Below are positions 42,845 to 54,984 of a DNA stretch of 64,000 nucleotides, piece after piece. Where the stretch lies: assembly GCA_944739405.2 (NCBI GenBank), contig OX123192.2, positions 50,148,486 through 50,212,485 of the forward strand, read 5' to 3'. Within the stretch, counting starts at the first letter, position 1; each line of letters opens with the position of its first letter. The notes under the pieces were generated by a model that searched no databases, had not been told where the DNA came from, and saw only the letters and a list, made by a program, of their open reading frames with translations. Origin of the DNA: Euclidia mi. Lineage: Eukaryota > Arthropoda > Insecta > Lepidoptera > Erebidae. Made by a program: the position numbers and the translations under genes.

Positions 42845-44400
42845 AATATCATTCCACAGTTTTGAGGTGCGAGGCAGAAAGTTTCTTGAGAATCGCACCG
42901 TTGTGGATTGCCAACCATCTAAATGATGGGGATGGAAATGCTGTCGCGTAGAACGATGGCGAAAAGAGGCGGCAGGGATTAATCTGAACAATTACTCGGA
43001 GCACTCCCCATAGTAGTAGCGATAAAAGATGCATAGCGAGGCTACATCTCTATGCAGCGCCAAGGAGTCTAACCGGTTGCAAATATCTTGGCAGTCGACA
43101 ATTAGAGCGGCTCTTCGTTGGATGCGGTCCAGAGGGAGAGGCTGGTACTGGGATGCCCCAGCCCAAAGATAAAGCTAAGCTCGAACAATTAAAAAATTGC
43201 ATTTCGGTGAAAACATCGTGGGACAAATTAAAAGATACATACGCCAGTAAGGGACCTGCACGAAAGGCATCTCTTCTTAAGCAGCTTATCCTAACAAAAC
43301 TAGACGGACACGATATACGAGGTCACCTAAACTAATTTATGGACATAGTAGATAGAGTGGCTGATATGGACGTGGCAACACATGAAGATCTTCTTACAAT
43401 CATGATGCTGTACAGTTTATCGGCAGAATATGACAATTTCAGGGTCGCTATCGAGTCAAGTGACACTCTTCCGAAGCCAAATAAGCTGAAAATAAAAATT
43501 ATTGAAGAATTTGAAGAGCGACATTGCTAAAATATAATAACAATCCTGTAAAATATGCAAACAAAGAGGTAATATCTTTAAACGCAAAAGTCATAAAATA
43601 TGCACAGACTGCTGGAAGAAAAATAAACAGTATTCCATATGCGGGCGGACCTGCGCCTTATAAAGGAGCAAGCGGTGGGCCGGGCCGGAGTGAAATACCG
43701 TCTCGATCTATTGAGCACGCCAAGCTTCTTCAAGGCCAACTTAGCCTTACTCTCTAAGTGACCGCGGAACTGGAATTCGCTCGATATGTCGACACTAAGT
43801 ATTCCAATACTGGAGGAGGCAGTTAAGGGGGTGCTCTCAAAACGAGGACATAAGACCAACGGCAGTTTTTTTGCGGTGCACACGCAAACTTGTGTCTTTA
43901 AGGGGTTAAATTGGACCAAATTAAATCTTCTCGAATCTGAGACCATCTCCAAGGAGGTCTCAATTTCAGACACAAGTTTATTTCGGCTCTCGATGACTTT
44001 GTCCCGAGAAATGTTGGCGCGGCCGGTTTATAAAGCATTGTCTGTGCTGTCATCTGCATAACAATGAATGCCGCTGTCTAGCAACATATCATTAATATGC
44101 AGGATGAATAGAGTAGGCGATAGCACCCAGCCTTGAGGGACACCAGCATTTACAGACAAGGCGTCAGAGCATTCACCGTCAACTACGACCTTTATGCTTC
44201 TGTCTGTAAGAAAGCTGGTGACCCATTCGCATAATTTCTCGGGCAGCCCATAAGAAAGGAGCTTCGAAAGAAGCGCTTTGTGCCAGACCCGATCGAAGGC
44301 CTTCACTATGTCCAAACTGACTGCCAAAGCCTGCCCGTTTGTCTCGATCGCCTATGCCCAACAATGTGTCAGGTATACTAGAAGATTAGCAGCCGAACGA
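42845..44400 (-). pseudogene. LINE reverse transcriptase, interrupted
   Basis: The frame 44327-44028 has SLDIVKAFDRVWHKALLSKL, NAGVPQGWVLSPTLFILHIN and the catalytic box CYADDST. A shift to 43973-43630 continues with LESKAKLALKKLGVLNR. After the Copia insertion, 43150-42845 contains LDRIQRRAALIVDCQDICNR, LCIFYRYYYGECSE, a stop, and the C-terminal helix SKLWNDI. Clade not resolved by eye (Jockey/I-like). Inactive. Confidence 0.75.
43158..43628 (+). pseudogene. Copia-type gag fragment
   Basis: Plus-strand frames 43153-43335 and 43339-43530 give KTSWDKLKDTYASKGPARKA, LDGHDIRGHLN, then YSLSAEYDNFRVAIESSDTL, the gag/UBN2-like domain of Copia retrotransposons. A stop (43333-43335) falls between them, and a decayed zinc-knuckle region follows. 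No LTR or pol accompanies it, so it is a fragment or a retrocopy inserted in the LINE. Confidence 0.7.
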
Positions 44401-44576
44401 CCGTTACGAAAGCCGTTTTGCTGGTTACTAAGCAGCTGATTATCCTCTTAAAGCCGAAGGAGCTGGCAGTTAATAATGAACTGCTTTGATGGCCTTTTAC
44501 AGTCTGTGCGCAAATACGCATCAGCCTACAACTTTCCATAAAACTACTTTGCGTTCCCGAGTGGTAAAAAAGGTAC

Positions 44577-44650
44577 ATAATACATGTATATACATGAATA
44601 GATAAAATTTATTTATATATTTTATCTATTCATGTATATACATGTATTAT
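44577..44650. repeat. Perfect 32-bp hairpin
   Basis: The arms 44577-44608 and 44619-44650 are exact inverted copies around a 10-base AT loop. The arms are AT-rich ('atacatgtatatacatgaat'). Confidence 0.85.
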
Positions 44651-44970
44651 ATAGTATGTATGTAATGTTATATCTATGTACGTATTCATGATAATTATTT
44701 ATAATAAAATTATCACTCTTCTCAAGTTTTCAGATAAAGCAAAACTGTTTTGTACGCCTACCATACCTATCTCTGCATCTCCCTATGGTTGACTGGAAGA
44801 GAATGCTTTTAGCATTAAGTCCGCCAATGTATCAATATATTGTACATGAAGTTTTAAAATAAAATAAAATAAAAAAGGATTTAAAGGTATGAAACCAAAT
44901 ATAACGCTAACTATACGACTAAATTAACGCGAGTGACGGTTCGTCATGGTCGTTTCACATCGGCCGACCA

Positions 44971-45540
44971 TCATGTGTAGTTTAGGAGTTCCTGTGACCA
45001 CCTTCCGGCTTCATCATCAGACCAAGGCAACCACACAAGGTCATAGGTTTTGTCAAGTCTTGTCAAACGAGCCCAAACACGACTAGTTTATCATGTGTAG
45101 TTTAGGAGTTCCTGTGGCCACCTTCCGGCTTCATCATCAGACCAAGGCAACCTCACAAGGTCATAGGTTTTGTCAAGTCTATTCAAATGAGCCCAAACAC
45201 TACTAGTTTATCATGTGTAGTTTAGGAGTTCCTGTGACTACCTTCCGGTTTCATCATCAGACCAAGGCAACCTCACAAGGTCATAGGTTTTGTCAAGTCT
45301 ATTCAAACGAGCCCAAACACTACTAGTTTATCACGTGTAGTTTAGGAGTTCCTGTGACCATCTTCCGGTTTCATCATCAGACCAAGGCAACCTCACAAGG
45401 TCATAGGTTTTGTCAAGTCAATTCAAACGAGCCCAAACACGAGTAGTTTATCATAATATGTAGTTTAGAAGTTCCTGTAACCATCTTCCCGGCTTCATCA
45501 TCAGACCAAGGTGCATTCACAAAGTCATTCATCACTGCAC
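44971..45540. repeat. Tandem array, 120-bp unit, nearly five copies
   Basis: 'gtgtagtttaggagttcctg' recurs at an exact 120-base spacing at 44974, 45094, 45214 and 45334, then at about 45457. Each unit contains 'ttcatcatcagaccaaggca' and 'ggtcataggttttgtcaagt'. Units differ by a few substitutions; the last is the most diverged and carries small insertions. Confidence 0.9.
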
Positions 45541-45992
45541 CATTTCAATGTTACCGTAACATAGCCACCAAACTTACGTAAGTATGTCAAATATCAGCTT
45601 TATGGAACAGTGTACAAAGTGCATTCCAAATTTTGAACGGAAAGACACGAAGTCATAAAAATATCGCTAGATGTTTTAACGCCACCGGTACATACGTAAA
45701 ATAGGTACCTACTAGATCGGTTGATTGTGTTATAACCTTGAAATGAGGCACACTTGGGTGACAAGGTGAAATTCATAATATTTCTACATTTTAGACAGAA
45801 TGCTTTTTTATTATAGCGCCATCTCTTCTTTTTAATTTAAAATAACATTGCTTACAAAATGAGACGTAAGATGTCGCTACCATCGACTCCCATTTTTTCG
45901 TCGCTAGCGCCATCTGTTGTATTATTTACGGTATTAACAAGTACTTATAAAAATAAAGGTCTAATATTAAGGATCAAACGTGGCCAATTTTT

Positions 45993-47083
45993 ATGGACGA
46001 CTTGCGGCATCTGTACTGTAAAGTATTATATTTATCTATGCCCGTACGTAAAGGACAAGGAAAAGATGATCGTACCTTGTATGATATTATAAGTGTATTC
46101 AAAGTGATGGACAGTGATACAATGCCGATATTTGTCGCAAGAAATTTAGAAAAGTTACCCCCGATCACATTCGATCATTTAGATGTGTCGGATCTTTTGA
46201 AAAAAGATAGCTGTGCTACAAGCAGACGTGAAAGAAATAAAAAGTTCATATGTGACAACTAATAAATTAGATGATGTTAGGAAGGAACTGCGGGAAATGA
46301 GGTTATATTCTTCACCTACACAGACCGAAACCTTGAACCCCAAGAGGGTTTCTCAACGTGAGGATCATTCATCCAATACGAAAAGTGTTTTACCATCACC
46401 TGTGAACACAAAGAAATCCCCATACGCTAAATCAAATGAATTTAGTAATAAATGTGATAAAGTGGGTAACGGTGAAATATTGTGTGTAATGGGATACCGC
46501 AGTCTGCGTCACTCTCCGATAGGAGAGTGACGCAGACTGCACTCGGGGAGTGATATCACAGCGAGGCGATAAGAGCCTGTCTGTCGATCAGCTGTCTAGC
46601 GCGCCGTGTAAACAAAACACAGGTGCTGTTGTTACTAGTGCGAAACAAAAACAAAATGATGATGGGTGGACTTTGGTAGGAAGTAATAAAAATCGTAACC
46701 TGAGAAACAGATTTTCGGGAAAAACGGGAATAAGAAAGGATGCCGTAGATAATTTTCGAGCGGCCGAACGACTTATTCCAATTTGTATTCCGAATATTAG
46801 CAAAAATACAAATGAAATAGACATTGTTAACTATATTAAAAAGAAGATACAGGAGTCTGTGAAATTAGAGAAAATTACCATGAAAAAACAAAGTCAGTAC
46901 GACGCTTATACGTTTTTTGTGTCAGATTCGAAACTGCAAATGTTTCTTGATGAAAACCTGTGGCCGATGGGTATTATCTTTAGACGATTTGTTCATTTAA
47001 AACCCAGAACCTCGTTATTATCATATAGTACCAATGACGATGGCATGAATAACGGCAAGATTATAACAAACACAAATGAATAA
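45993..47083 (+). pseudogene. LINE ORF1
   Basis: The frame starts MDDLRHLYCKVLYLSMPVRK, shifts at about 46205-46230 to a coiled-coil-like stretch (LQADVKEIKSSYV...LDDVRKELREMR) and shifts again around a 19-bp perfect hairpin (46499-46540). It ends with an RNA-binding-like domain (KKQSQYDAYTFFVSDSKLQM). LINE ORF1 proteins coat the element RNA. Two frameshifts inactivate it. Confidence 0.65.
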
Positions 47084-47089
47084 CACAAC

Positions 47090-49346
47090 TTGTAATTTAG
47101 TTACTTTTAACTGCAAAAGCGTAAAGCGCTCAGTCGAGAATATACAACATTTGTGTATGAAAGCTGATATTATTGCGCTGCAGGAAACCTGGTTGTTGCC
47201 AGATGGACTACCAAATCTAGACACGATAAGCAATGAGTTTCAGTGAATTCAGTGAGTGAATTCAGAGAGTGCAATGAATTCAGTGCAACGGGAACCTCGG
47301 CGATTGATACAACAGCAGGGATGCTACGTGGTAGGCCACATGGCGGTGTGGCAATTATGTGGCGAAAGAGTATTTTTCACGATGTGTCTATTGTGCAGTG
47401 TAGTAATCCGAGAGTGTGCGCTGTTAAATTAGCGGTGAGTGATACGTCTATTTTAATAGTGTCCGTATACATGCCGACGGACGACGTTAGCAACCTGCCG
47501 GAGTTTACGGACTGCCTCGGTGCGGTGAGTGCAGTTATAGATAGTTGTAATATAGAGTGTTGTTATATGTTAGGGGATTATAATTCGCACCCAACAGAAA
47601 GATTTTATACTGAACTTATAAACTTTTGTAGTGATTTCAAATGGACATGTGTCGACACAGATTTTGTGGGTAGCACATCTGATACACATACATTTATTAG
47701 TGATGCTCATGGGTCCAAACGGTGGCTGGATCATTGTGTTGTTACTAAGGCAGCATTATCCTCCGTAGTGGAATGCTTTGTTAAATATGATGTGTTGTGG
47801 TCTGATCATTTCCCTTTAATAGTAAAATGTAAACTTGATTATAATTTTTGTAAAAAAATACCGCCTAATCTGGAATATAATACAGTTATCTGGGGAGAGA
47901 GAAGTCAAGATCAAGTAGAGCTTTATAGTACGAAATGTCATGAAAAGTTGTGTCTCATTGACTTCCCCGATGACTTAATACAATGTTACGGATATACGTG
48001 TAATAACTTGATGCATAGGCAAGTTATAGAGAATATTTATAACGATATAATATGTGCTTTAAGTATATCGGCCGTTGAGAGTCGAGAAAGTAGATACTTA
48101 AAAAATAGTAAGAAAGTGATTGGATGGAAAAAATATCTAAGTGACGCGCATGGGGATGCCAAGCGTAAGTTTTTGTTGTGGGTTTATAATAATAAACCTA
48201 CTAGCGGTCGTGTGTACGAAGAAATGCGGGCAGCTAGGAGGATCTTTAAATCCCGATTAAAATGGTGTCAAGACCATGAGTCCCAAATTAAAATGGATAT
48301 CCTAGCTTCCTTACTCAAATAATGACTTCCGCGCCTTTTGGAAGCACACTAATAAATTAAAGGCAAAGCCTAGTATCCCTGTGAGTGTTGATGGGGAAAG
48401 CGAGGCTGTTAAGATTGCGAATCGTTTTGTGGATCATTTTAGAGTGAGGTCGCCATTAAGGCCATCGACGTCGGTGCTCAGTGCGCAGGATCGTGTGAAA
48501 CTGGAAACAGAATTAACTGCCGAGAATATTGAAAATATAATACGTAGTATGTCTAGAAGCAAGTCCCCAGGTCACGATGGTCTCAGCATAGAGCACCTGC
48601 GTTATGCTGGTCCACACTTACCGAGGGTGTTGGCCATGATGTTTTCGTTTTGCTAGGGCCACGCTTATATGCCCCCTGATATGATTAAAACCACTGTGGT
48701 TCGAATTGTTAAAAACAAGACGGGTGATTCGGAGAAAAGTGACAACTATACTGCTATATCCCTCGCCACGATTGTATCTAAGGTGTTTGATAGCGTGATT
48801 AACACTGAACTTAACAGTTTTATTCAGATTCATGACAACCAGTTTGGGTTTCGACCTGGACTTTCAACAGAAAGCGCCATACTGAGCGTTAAGCATGCTG
48901 TTCAATACTATGCCAAGCGGCAGACTCCCAGCTATGCCTGCTTTCTCGATCTGAGTAAAGCTTTTGACCTGGTTTCATATGATGTCTTGTAGAAAAAGTT
49001 GGAAGAGACTAATTTACCGTCTGAAATCACCAATATACTTAGATACTGGTATGGCAACCAGGTCAATAGTATCAAATGGGCTGGAGCCATGTCTAGGAGC
49101 TATGGGTTAGAGTGTGGGGTTAGACAGGGTGGGCTGTCCTCGCCCACCCTCTTTAACCTCTATGTAAATGGCCTTATCGAGGCGCTCAGTAGCATGCGTG
49201 TCGGTTGTCACATTGATGGTGTGTGTATGAATAATATCAGTTACGCGGAAGACATCGTGCTACTGGCAGCTTCAGTATGTGGCATTAAGAAACTGATTTG
49301 TACGTGCGAAGATTATGCTAAAACACATGGCCTTGACACAGGCTAG
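47090..49346 (+). pseudogene. LINE ORF2: endonuclease and reverse transcriptase
   Basis: Opens at about 47090-47230 with TFNCKSVKRSVENIQ and DIIALQETWLLPD (endonuclease start). The frame 47243-48322 contains YMLGDYNSHPTE and DVLWSDHFPLIVKC, the catalytic blocks of the AP endonuclease. The reverse transcriptase follows: KSPGHDGLSIEHLR, FGFRPGLSTESAIL, FLDLSKAFDLVSYDVL, CGVRQGGLSSPTLFNLY, and a catalytic box that reads YAED instead of YADD. Stops at 48320, 48654 and 48990, frameshifts, the changed catalytic aspartate and the missing C-terminus show it is inactive. Confidence 0.8.
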
Positions 49347-49530
49347 ATTGCTCCTTCTTGGCTCACTGCAGTAAGGTTTCAGCTGCCCCTGTTACCTTGA
49401 AGCAGTGAGTCGAAGGGTGCATTAAATAGTAGTTGTTATTTTATTTCATTTTAAACGTGTATACTAACATAGATTATAAGTTCCATTGTTACTAACATTT
49501 TTGAGTCTTGGTACTTGAATAAATGAATTT

Positions 49531-52399
49531 ATTATTTATTATAAAGATTTAGCAGTAAAAGGGTCTTACAAGCTGCTTCACTTTTGCATTTATCAGAATT
49601 CAAATAATTTTGGATAAAGATTTATCTCTATTACATACCGAAAAATAACTGTAACAATATCACTATGGCCCTTTATATCTTTACTGATAAAAATACAATA
49701 AACCGAGATCTTGTTTACAAAAGGCACCAGTCGTTCAGGATCGTTCCACAGACCCCAAAAGGGCGATGTACTGTCCCTTGAAAGAGCGACAACTGTCCAC
49801 GCGAATGAAAATATGGGAGATACGATCTGGAATATGCTGATTTCATACAGCCGGTCAAGGACTCTTGGTACGAGTAGGATAGCTGTCTAGTGGATAGCAG
49901 GGGTCGGATAAACCCTTTTAGTTCAATGGGCGACTAGGAGGATGGATAGGTAAGTTATCAATGATAATTAATGCTTATTTGAATTAAAACTTTCGTGGTC
50001 ATCACTTATTTTAATTTGTCCTTCGGGATATATACCACGTACGCCAGGTACCTTTGTTTCTAACAGTACATCCGTGAACATGGCGCTTGCCGTCGAAATA
50101 TCGGTTACTCGTTATTTGGTTCAAGTGTTCAATAATTGCTTATGGTTTAAAAGTTTTGTAATTTGTGTGATGTAATTAATTATAAAAGTGAAGTTTGTGA
50201 ACATAGATATATGTTTATTAGCTACTCGTTCACGCTTAAGCTTTGGAGTGGATTTTGATGGAGTTTGTTGGAATAGGTATAGCTCAAATTTTGTATGGGC
50301 TTGCTTTTGTCCCGGTAAACAACAACAATGCGACAAGAGCCGCAGGCAGACGCTGGTCTAGAACAAAACTGTGAATCTTATATTCGAACATTCTGTACAT
50401 GTACATGAAAATCCTTTCGGGAATTCAATCTAAGGTGGATTAATGTATCAAATTTCAACCCATTAAATAAGGGGCTTGATTTATTGGCTCGGCGCAAACA
50501 AATATTGACAAGGTTAAGTAGGATTCTTCAAGGAAGATCATATTCTATTAGCGGTTGGTGTAATTAGAAGGATTTCCGTAAGAAGATATTAGTAGAACTT
50601 CAAAAGTATTTATTAATCTCGATCAAAGTTGTGAGGTTAATTATTAATTTTGCAGCAAAGTAATTTGAACAGTAAACTTGATATCAAAGTGTTACTTGCC
50701 GGAATATGTTTGTGTGTGCATGTGATTGATATTATGTTGATTTATGTATAATAATATTGAAGATTTTGTCGTATATGAAAAAACGATGCTAAAATAACTA
50801 AATTTTAAATAACAAATACACTATACAATGTAATTTTATATCTATGCTTCAAGCTTTGATATCTAGCTATGATTATTATTAACTTAAGTCTTGCTTGACT
50901 ATCTATAATAAATATTACCTACTAATAATAATCTAGTGTTTGGTAATAGTAGGCATTTCCTGACCACATTGCTAACAGCTATATTTTAGATCCGTTTGAA
51001 ATTAGTTCACTGCAAAAAATAAAGTTTCCGGTCACTCGCTCGCCATTACTAACTTAAAATCTCACTGCCCAGTAACACAAAAACCTAATGTTGGTGTCCG
51101 GCCAATTCATCATCTAACTCGTGTAAAAGTACTAACCAAACATATAAGGTTCATAAAATGTTTAAAAAATTTGTTACACTTTATGAAACCGCTACGAACT
51201 CTTTGTTAGCCTACATTTGCATATTTTGTTCATTTATCAGAGTGAAAGAGAGCGTCGATTTTTTTTACATTATAATGGTGACAACAATCAATTTGTTTTA
51301 TGCGAAGTGTCAAACACGAACGTTGATTAGTGTTAAATGTTTAATTTTTGTTGACGCTCATCTTGGTGAAATGTGAAATATCACCGCAGCTCTGTCAAAA
51401 AGGTACCATTTTTATAGTAGCCCAGATAAAAATATAATGCTTTAAAGAAGATGCCGTGTGAAAGATAAGTTAAATAAATTGACGCCTAAAGATGTAAATA
51501 GATTTATCTTATATAGCTTTAAGTCACAGGCATGACTTAAACAGCATTTTACAAACAAATCCATTCTGGATTCCTGAACGCAGAATTGACTTGTTTTAAA
51601 TTGTAAGGATTTATCCTGATGTATCCTTACAATTCATGTCCTATGACAAAAATCGGACTAATCACTTCACGTATCCTCTAAAATATTGTAGCTCTCTGAT
51701 CTTAATGCTTCAATAATCGATCACCCATCCAAGTTGTGACGAAGTTTTCTGATGTATTCCGAATACCTCCTATCAAGACATTTTAATGAGCAATTTATAA
51801 AATATATAATTATGCTTCACATTTTCAAACTTTATAATAATAACGTCAGCACATTCAAAATTTCGCCACATTAAACAAAGCTTTATTGAAAATTTGTTAG
51901 GAATCTTCATCTTTAAAGTTTCCCTCGATCAAGTTCGGATATGTCGGAGGAAGAAAGTTAATTCATTAGACAGCGCAGATGACGCGCTAGTGAGGAATTT
52001 ATATTAGTTCCAGCGACGCGTCAAGTTTCGAAGGATAGCTTTTGGGATTTATCGGAAGATAGTAATATGTTTGTAGTTCTGGCGTGGGTTTATTTGAGAC
52101 GTCGACGTATAAGAGTTTTTGTTTTATGTTGATGAAAGATCTGTGTGTGTCCTTGTGATTTTGAAGACAGGAATATGATAAAGTATTAAAATCAGACTCG
52201 TATCGCACTGGTTCGTGCTATTGCATTTTTATTGCGTTTTTTTGGTACCTATTACTCAGCTCTTCAATTTGCATCACATTTTGCCAGTATTCATGTTATA
52301 CAAGAAACATTTGTTACTTGGACTGACTGCGTGGGCAGGTACTTTATTAGTGCACCGAGTGTTGTGACTTTTTTTTTTGGTGTTGCGTTGGATAATCCT
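49531..52399. other. Longest stretch with nothing identified
   Basis: Almost 2.9 kb without a recognisable repeat or exon. Frames of 69-72 codons at 50336-50121, 51158-51376 and 52208-51999 lack family features and splice context. The base composition is less monotonous than in the repeats, so it may be single-copy DNA. Confidence 0.45.
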
Positions 52400-52930
52400 C
52401 ATTGAGTTTCGAACCCATCAGTGTTCCTCATGTACCCGTGTGTCGGCGGGTCGGGTATCACCGAAGCATTCCTCGCTACCCCTCGACAAGTATTGGCCCG
52501 CCAGATGGTCAGGCGGGCCCCGAACAAAACTCTCTTGGCGGCGGATGAAGGTGGCTCCGCCGCCAAAACACCCAGCGGCCGCAGAGGATAGGAAGGACAG
52601 CAACGCAACACCGCATCTCCTCTTCCTCTGTGGCCCCACCGCGACGCAACAATGGTACGCCCCCATTTTGTCGCGGGAGATAGGGCGCGCGGCAACGCAA
52701 TACCGTCACGCCTCTACTCCCGCGACCGAGCCCGACTGCGAGGGACAGAGGGAACTGTCACCCACACCCGCACCGTTGGACGCATCCTACGCAGGCCCCT
52801 CCAAGCCAACGCACAGCGTCCACTACCGGGATCTCTCTTAGCTTCACCGCTGATGACCAAGCCACGGTTACTGAGCCCCCTACCACGACAAGGTGGAGAT
52901 CCCACGGATGGGACCTAGTGTTGTGCCTAC
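52400..52930 (+). repeat. GC-rich dispersed repeat, copy 2
   Basis: Inverted relative to 19250-19655 and longer by an internal segment (about 52790-52885: 'cccctccaagccaacgcaca' to 'ccctaccacgacaaggtgg'). It carries a plus-strand frame of 154 codons (52377-52841) and overlapping frames on both strands. The same coding style is not conserved frame-for-frame in copy 1, so I regard these as chance frames in GC-rich DNA. Confidence 0.6.
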
Positions 52931-53589
52931 TATCGCTATAAGGAACAACTTTTTTTTGGAACAACACTTTTTGTGATACAATAATTATTGTTGTTTCGAG
53001 TCTATGTATTTTTTGTTTTGGTTGGAAAATCTTTACATCGTATATACATTCATTCCCTTGATTTAAAAATCGTTTCAGTAATGCCTGTTATACTACTCTT
53101 GTTTCTAGTACGTGGCCTTCTTTACAAATCTTTTCTACCAGGACTTTCAAAGTTTAACTTTAAATCTTTTTATAATCAAGATGTAGACAAATTTCACTTA
53201 TCAAACTTTCGTTAAGCTACTAAAATTATTCAAAGATACTAATAGCAAGTATCAAATTCGAATATTCTGTGAGAAGAAAGCCTTATTGGGTGTTATTTTT
53301 AATAGACCTTTGTTAGATAGTTGATAATGCCAGTTATAAAGCTGAGAAACAAAGGATCTCATTTGCAAAATAAGCTGTATAATATTCGAGAACTCAATTA
53401 TATTGAAGAAGTAGTTCATAGTTGAATAGTTTCAAATAATTAATATATTGTTGGGTGTTTGAATATGAAAATTATTCTGTTTAAATAACTTTAGACGAAT
53501 TTTGTTGCTCTTCTTGGACAAAGCTACGTTGGCTGAAGTGAACACTTTCACAAAGAAAACGAATCGTAGAAAAGCAATGTTTTTTTTAA

Positions 53590-53828
53590 TAAACTCACGC
53601 CTGTATCCCCGAAGGGGTATGCAGAGGTATAATATTACACCCAAATTTTGCCACTTTTAGGTCCCACGTAATAGGGGGAGAGCCTGTTGCCGTTACCGGT
53701 CACATCACCTGACTCCGTGCTTGCTACTCAGTAACACTTTTGCCCGAACCGCGAATCGAACTCGGGATCTCCGATCAGCGAAGGCATACGCTATCCACTG
53801 AACCACGGAGACAGTCGATCAATGATAC
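53590..53828 (-). repeat. SINE family D, near full length
   Basis: On the minus strand: a tRNA-like head ('tccgtggttcagtggatagc', A box; 'gagttcgattcgcggttc', B box), body 'cggcaacaggctctccccct' 'attacgtgggacct', then the tail 'cccttcggggatacaggcgt' and an A-rich end. It resembles a tRNA gene at first glance, but the long body and tail identify it as a SINE. Confidence 0.8.
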
Positions 53829-53904
53829 ATGGACATATAAGACATATTAAACAGTTATTTCTCTCTATTGCCCACAATTTTTTAACTGTTTAGTGCAAGT
53901 GACA

Positions 53905-54160
53905 TCGCTAAGTGTGATCTCTTCCAAGCAAACTGCACGGTTGACTTGTAGCTGCCTCGCCGTTTGACACTACGCCGAGTGTTATGAGTTTAATCACCAC
54001 ACGAGTCAACACTTTGTGTGATCCATAAGTTATTGTTTCGAGTTTTGACGTTCATAAGCGTCACATTGTGACCCAAATGAATAAAGGATTTTGACTTTGA
54101 GTCTGGGTGTACTTCAGGTCCTTTGTTTGTACGTCTGAAGGCCTCCACTATACAAGATTT
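53905..54160 (+). repeat. SINE family C, degenerate copy
   Basis: Shares with 18450-18668 the order 'ctgcacggttgacttgtagc', 'tgcctcgccgtttgacacta', 'cacgagtcaacactttgtgt' and 'tccataagttattgtttcga', in the opposite orientation. Many substitutions. The next 480 bases (54161-54640) show nothing recognisable. Confidence 0.6.
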
Positions 54161-54639
54161 ACTTCTAATGCGGGAGAAACGTCATAAATGATGTCTTAGT
54201 AGGGCCAACATGAATAGTATGAGCAGTTATAAGCGGCAACAATAAAGCCACTAAACAGAATGAACAATAAGAAAACATTAAACAAAGTTCTAAATTCATA
54301 GCTTCATATTATGTACAGCAGCAGCTGTTCTCCCAATCAACAAGTCAATTCTTCCAATCATCGATCTTAACGTCTACTACTAACTATGCATAGATTTCCA
54401 GCCTTGTTTATAAAAATAACAAAGAAGAAAATTTTCTTTAATGCCTTTTTGCCAAACTGGCTTCTTCAGCCATTAATTCATTAAAGTCGGTTCCTTTCAA
54501 AGTGCAGACAAGACCTAAGTACTTTTCAACCCTTTCTAGCCAGAATACATGAATCTTAAATTATATTTCCCTACTTTCTTAGTATCGTATTTTCTTTCGT
54601 ATTGGTTGCGTAACTATGTCTTTTTTACATGGGAGGGGC

Positions 54640-54960
54640 GTTAAAACGCCGCAAAACCTCCATATTGCTGGAGGACCACACCCGTCAATAAACAGCGAGT
54701 CCATCGGACTTAGCCGGAAGCATAGTTAGACCGTACTACCGACCATCCCCTCCGTTCGTCACCCGGAGTACGCTTAAGCTAGCGCACTGCACCGTGAGGG
54801 CCGATGCGACGCGTCACTGCGCTGCACGAAGAAGGAATTGATCTATTTCTGCCTCGTGTGGGCACGAGTGAGTTATCTGATGAAAACTGTCCATGCCTTA
54901 GTGTAGAGATTAGCCAGTCAACGAGATGTGTTTGTAGTTGACTGTCCAGGGTGTGCCGGA
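54640..54960 (+). other. GC-richer sequence preceding a LINE
   Basis: Contains an inverted repeat ('aaaacctcc atattgct ggagg' type) and CG-rich text unlike its flanks ('gaccatcccctccgttcgtc'). It may be the 5' untranslated or early coding region of the LINE that starts to be recognisable at about 54985, but no protein motif supports that. Confidence 0.3.
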
Positions 54961-54984
54961 CGATCAATTATGTATCGTCACTCG

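Larger units (their letters stand above)
42347..44580 (-). mobile_element. LINE with an internal Copia fragment
   Basis: The coding part begins upstream of 44327 on the minus strand and ends at about 42840. The 3' UTR then runs to an (ATT)n tail at about 42347-42370 and contains a long AT microsatellite (42715-42794). A plus-strand Copia gag fragment interrupts it at about 43158-43628: the AQVRPHMEYC-type block lies on one side and LDRIQRRAALIVDCQ on the other. Confidence 0.75.
45860..49530 (+). mobile_element. Two-ORF LINE, decayed and internally deleted
   Basis: 5' region, ORF1 (45993-47083), ORF2 with AP-type endonuclease (47090-48322) and reverse transcriptase (48381-49346), then a short 3' end with 'gaataaatgaatttattatt'. 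ORF2 stops just after the catalytic region, so the thumb and C-terminus have been deleted. This is the most complete LINE in the window by domain content. Confidence 0.8.

Noticed and set aside
45001..45540. CRISPR-like array
   Set aside because: Contiguous 120-bp tandem units without spacers in a eukaryotic genome.
53740..53815. Apparent minus-strand tRNA gene with A and B boxes
   Set aside because: It is the head of a SINE: body and tail follow directly and match other copies.
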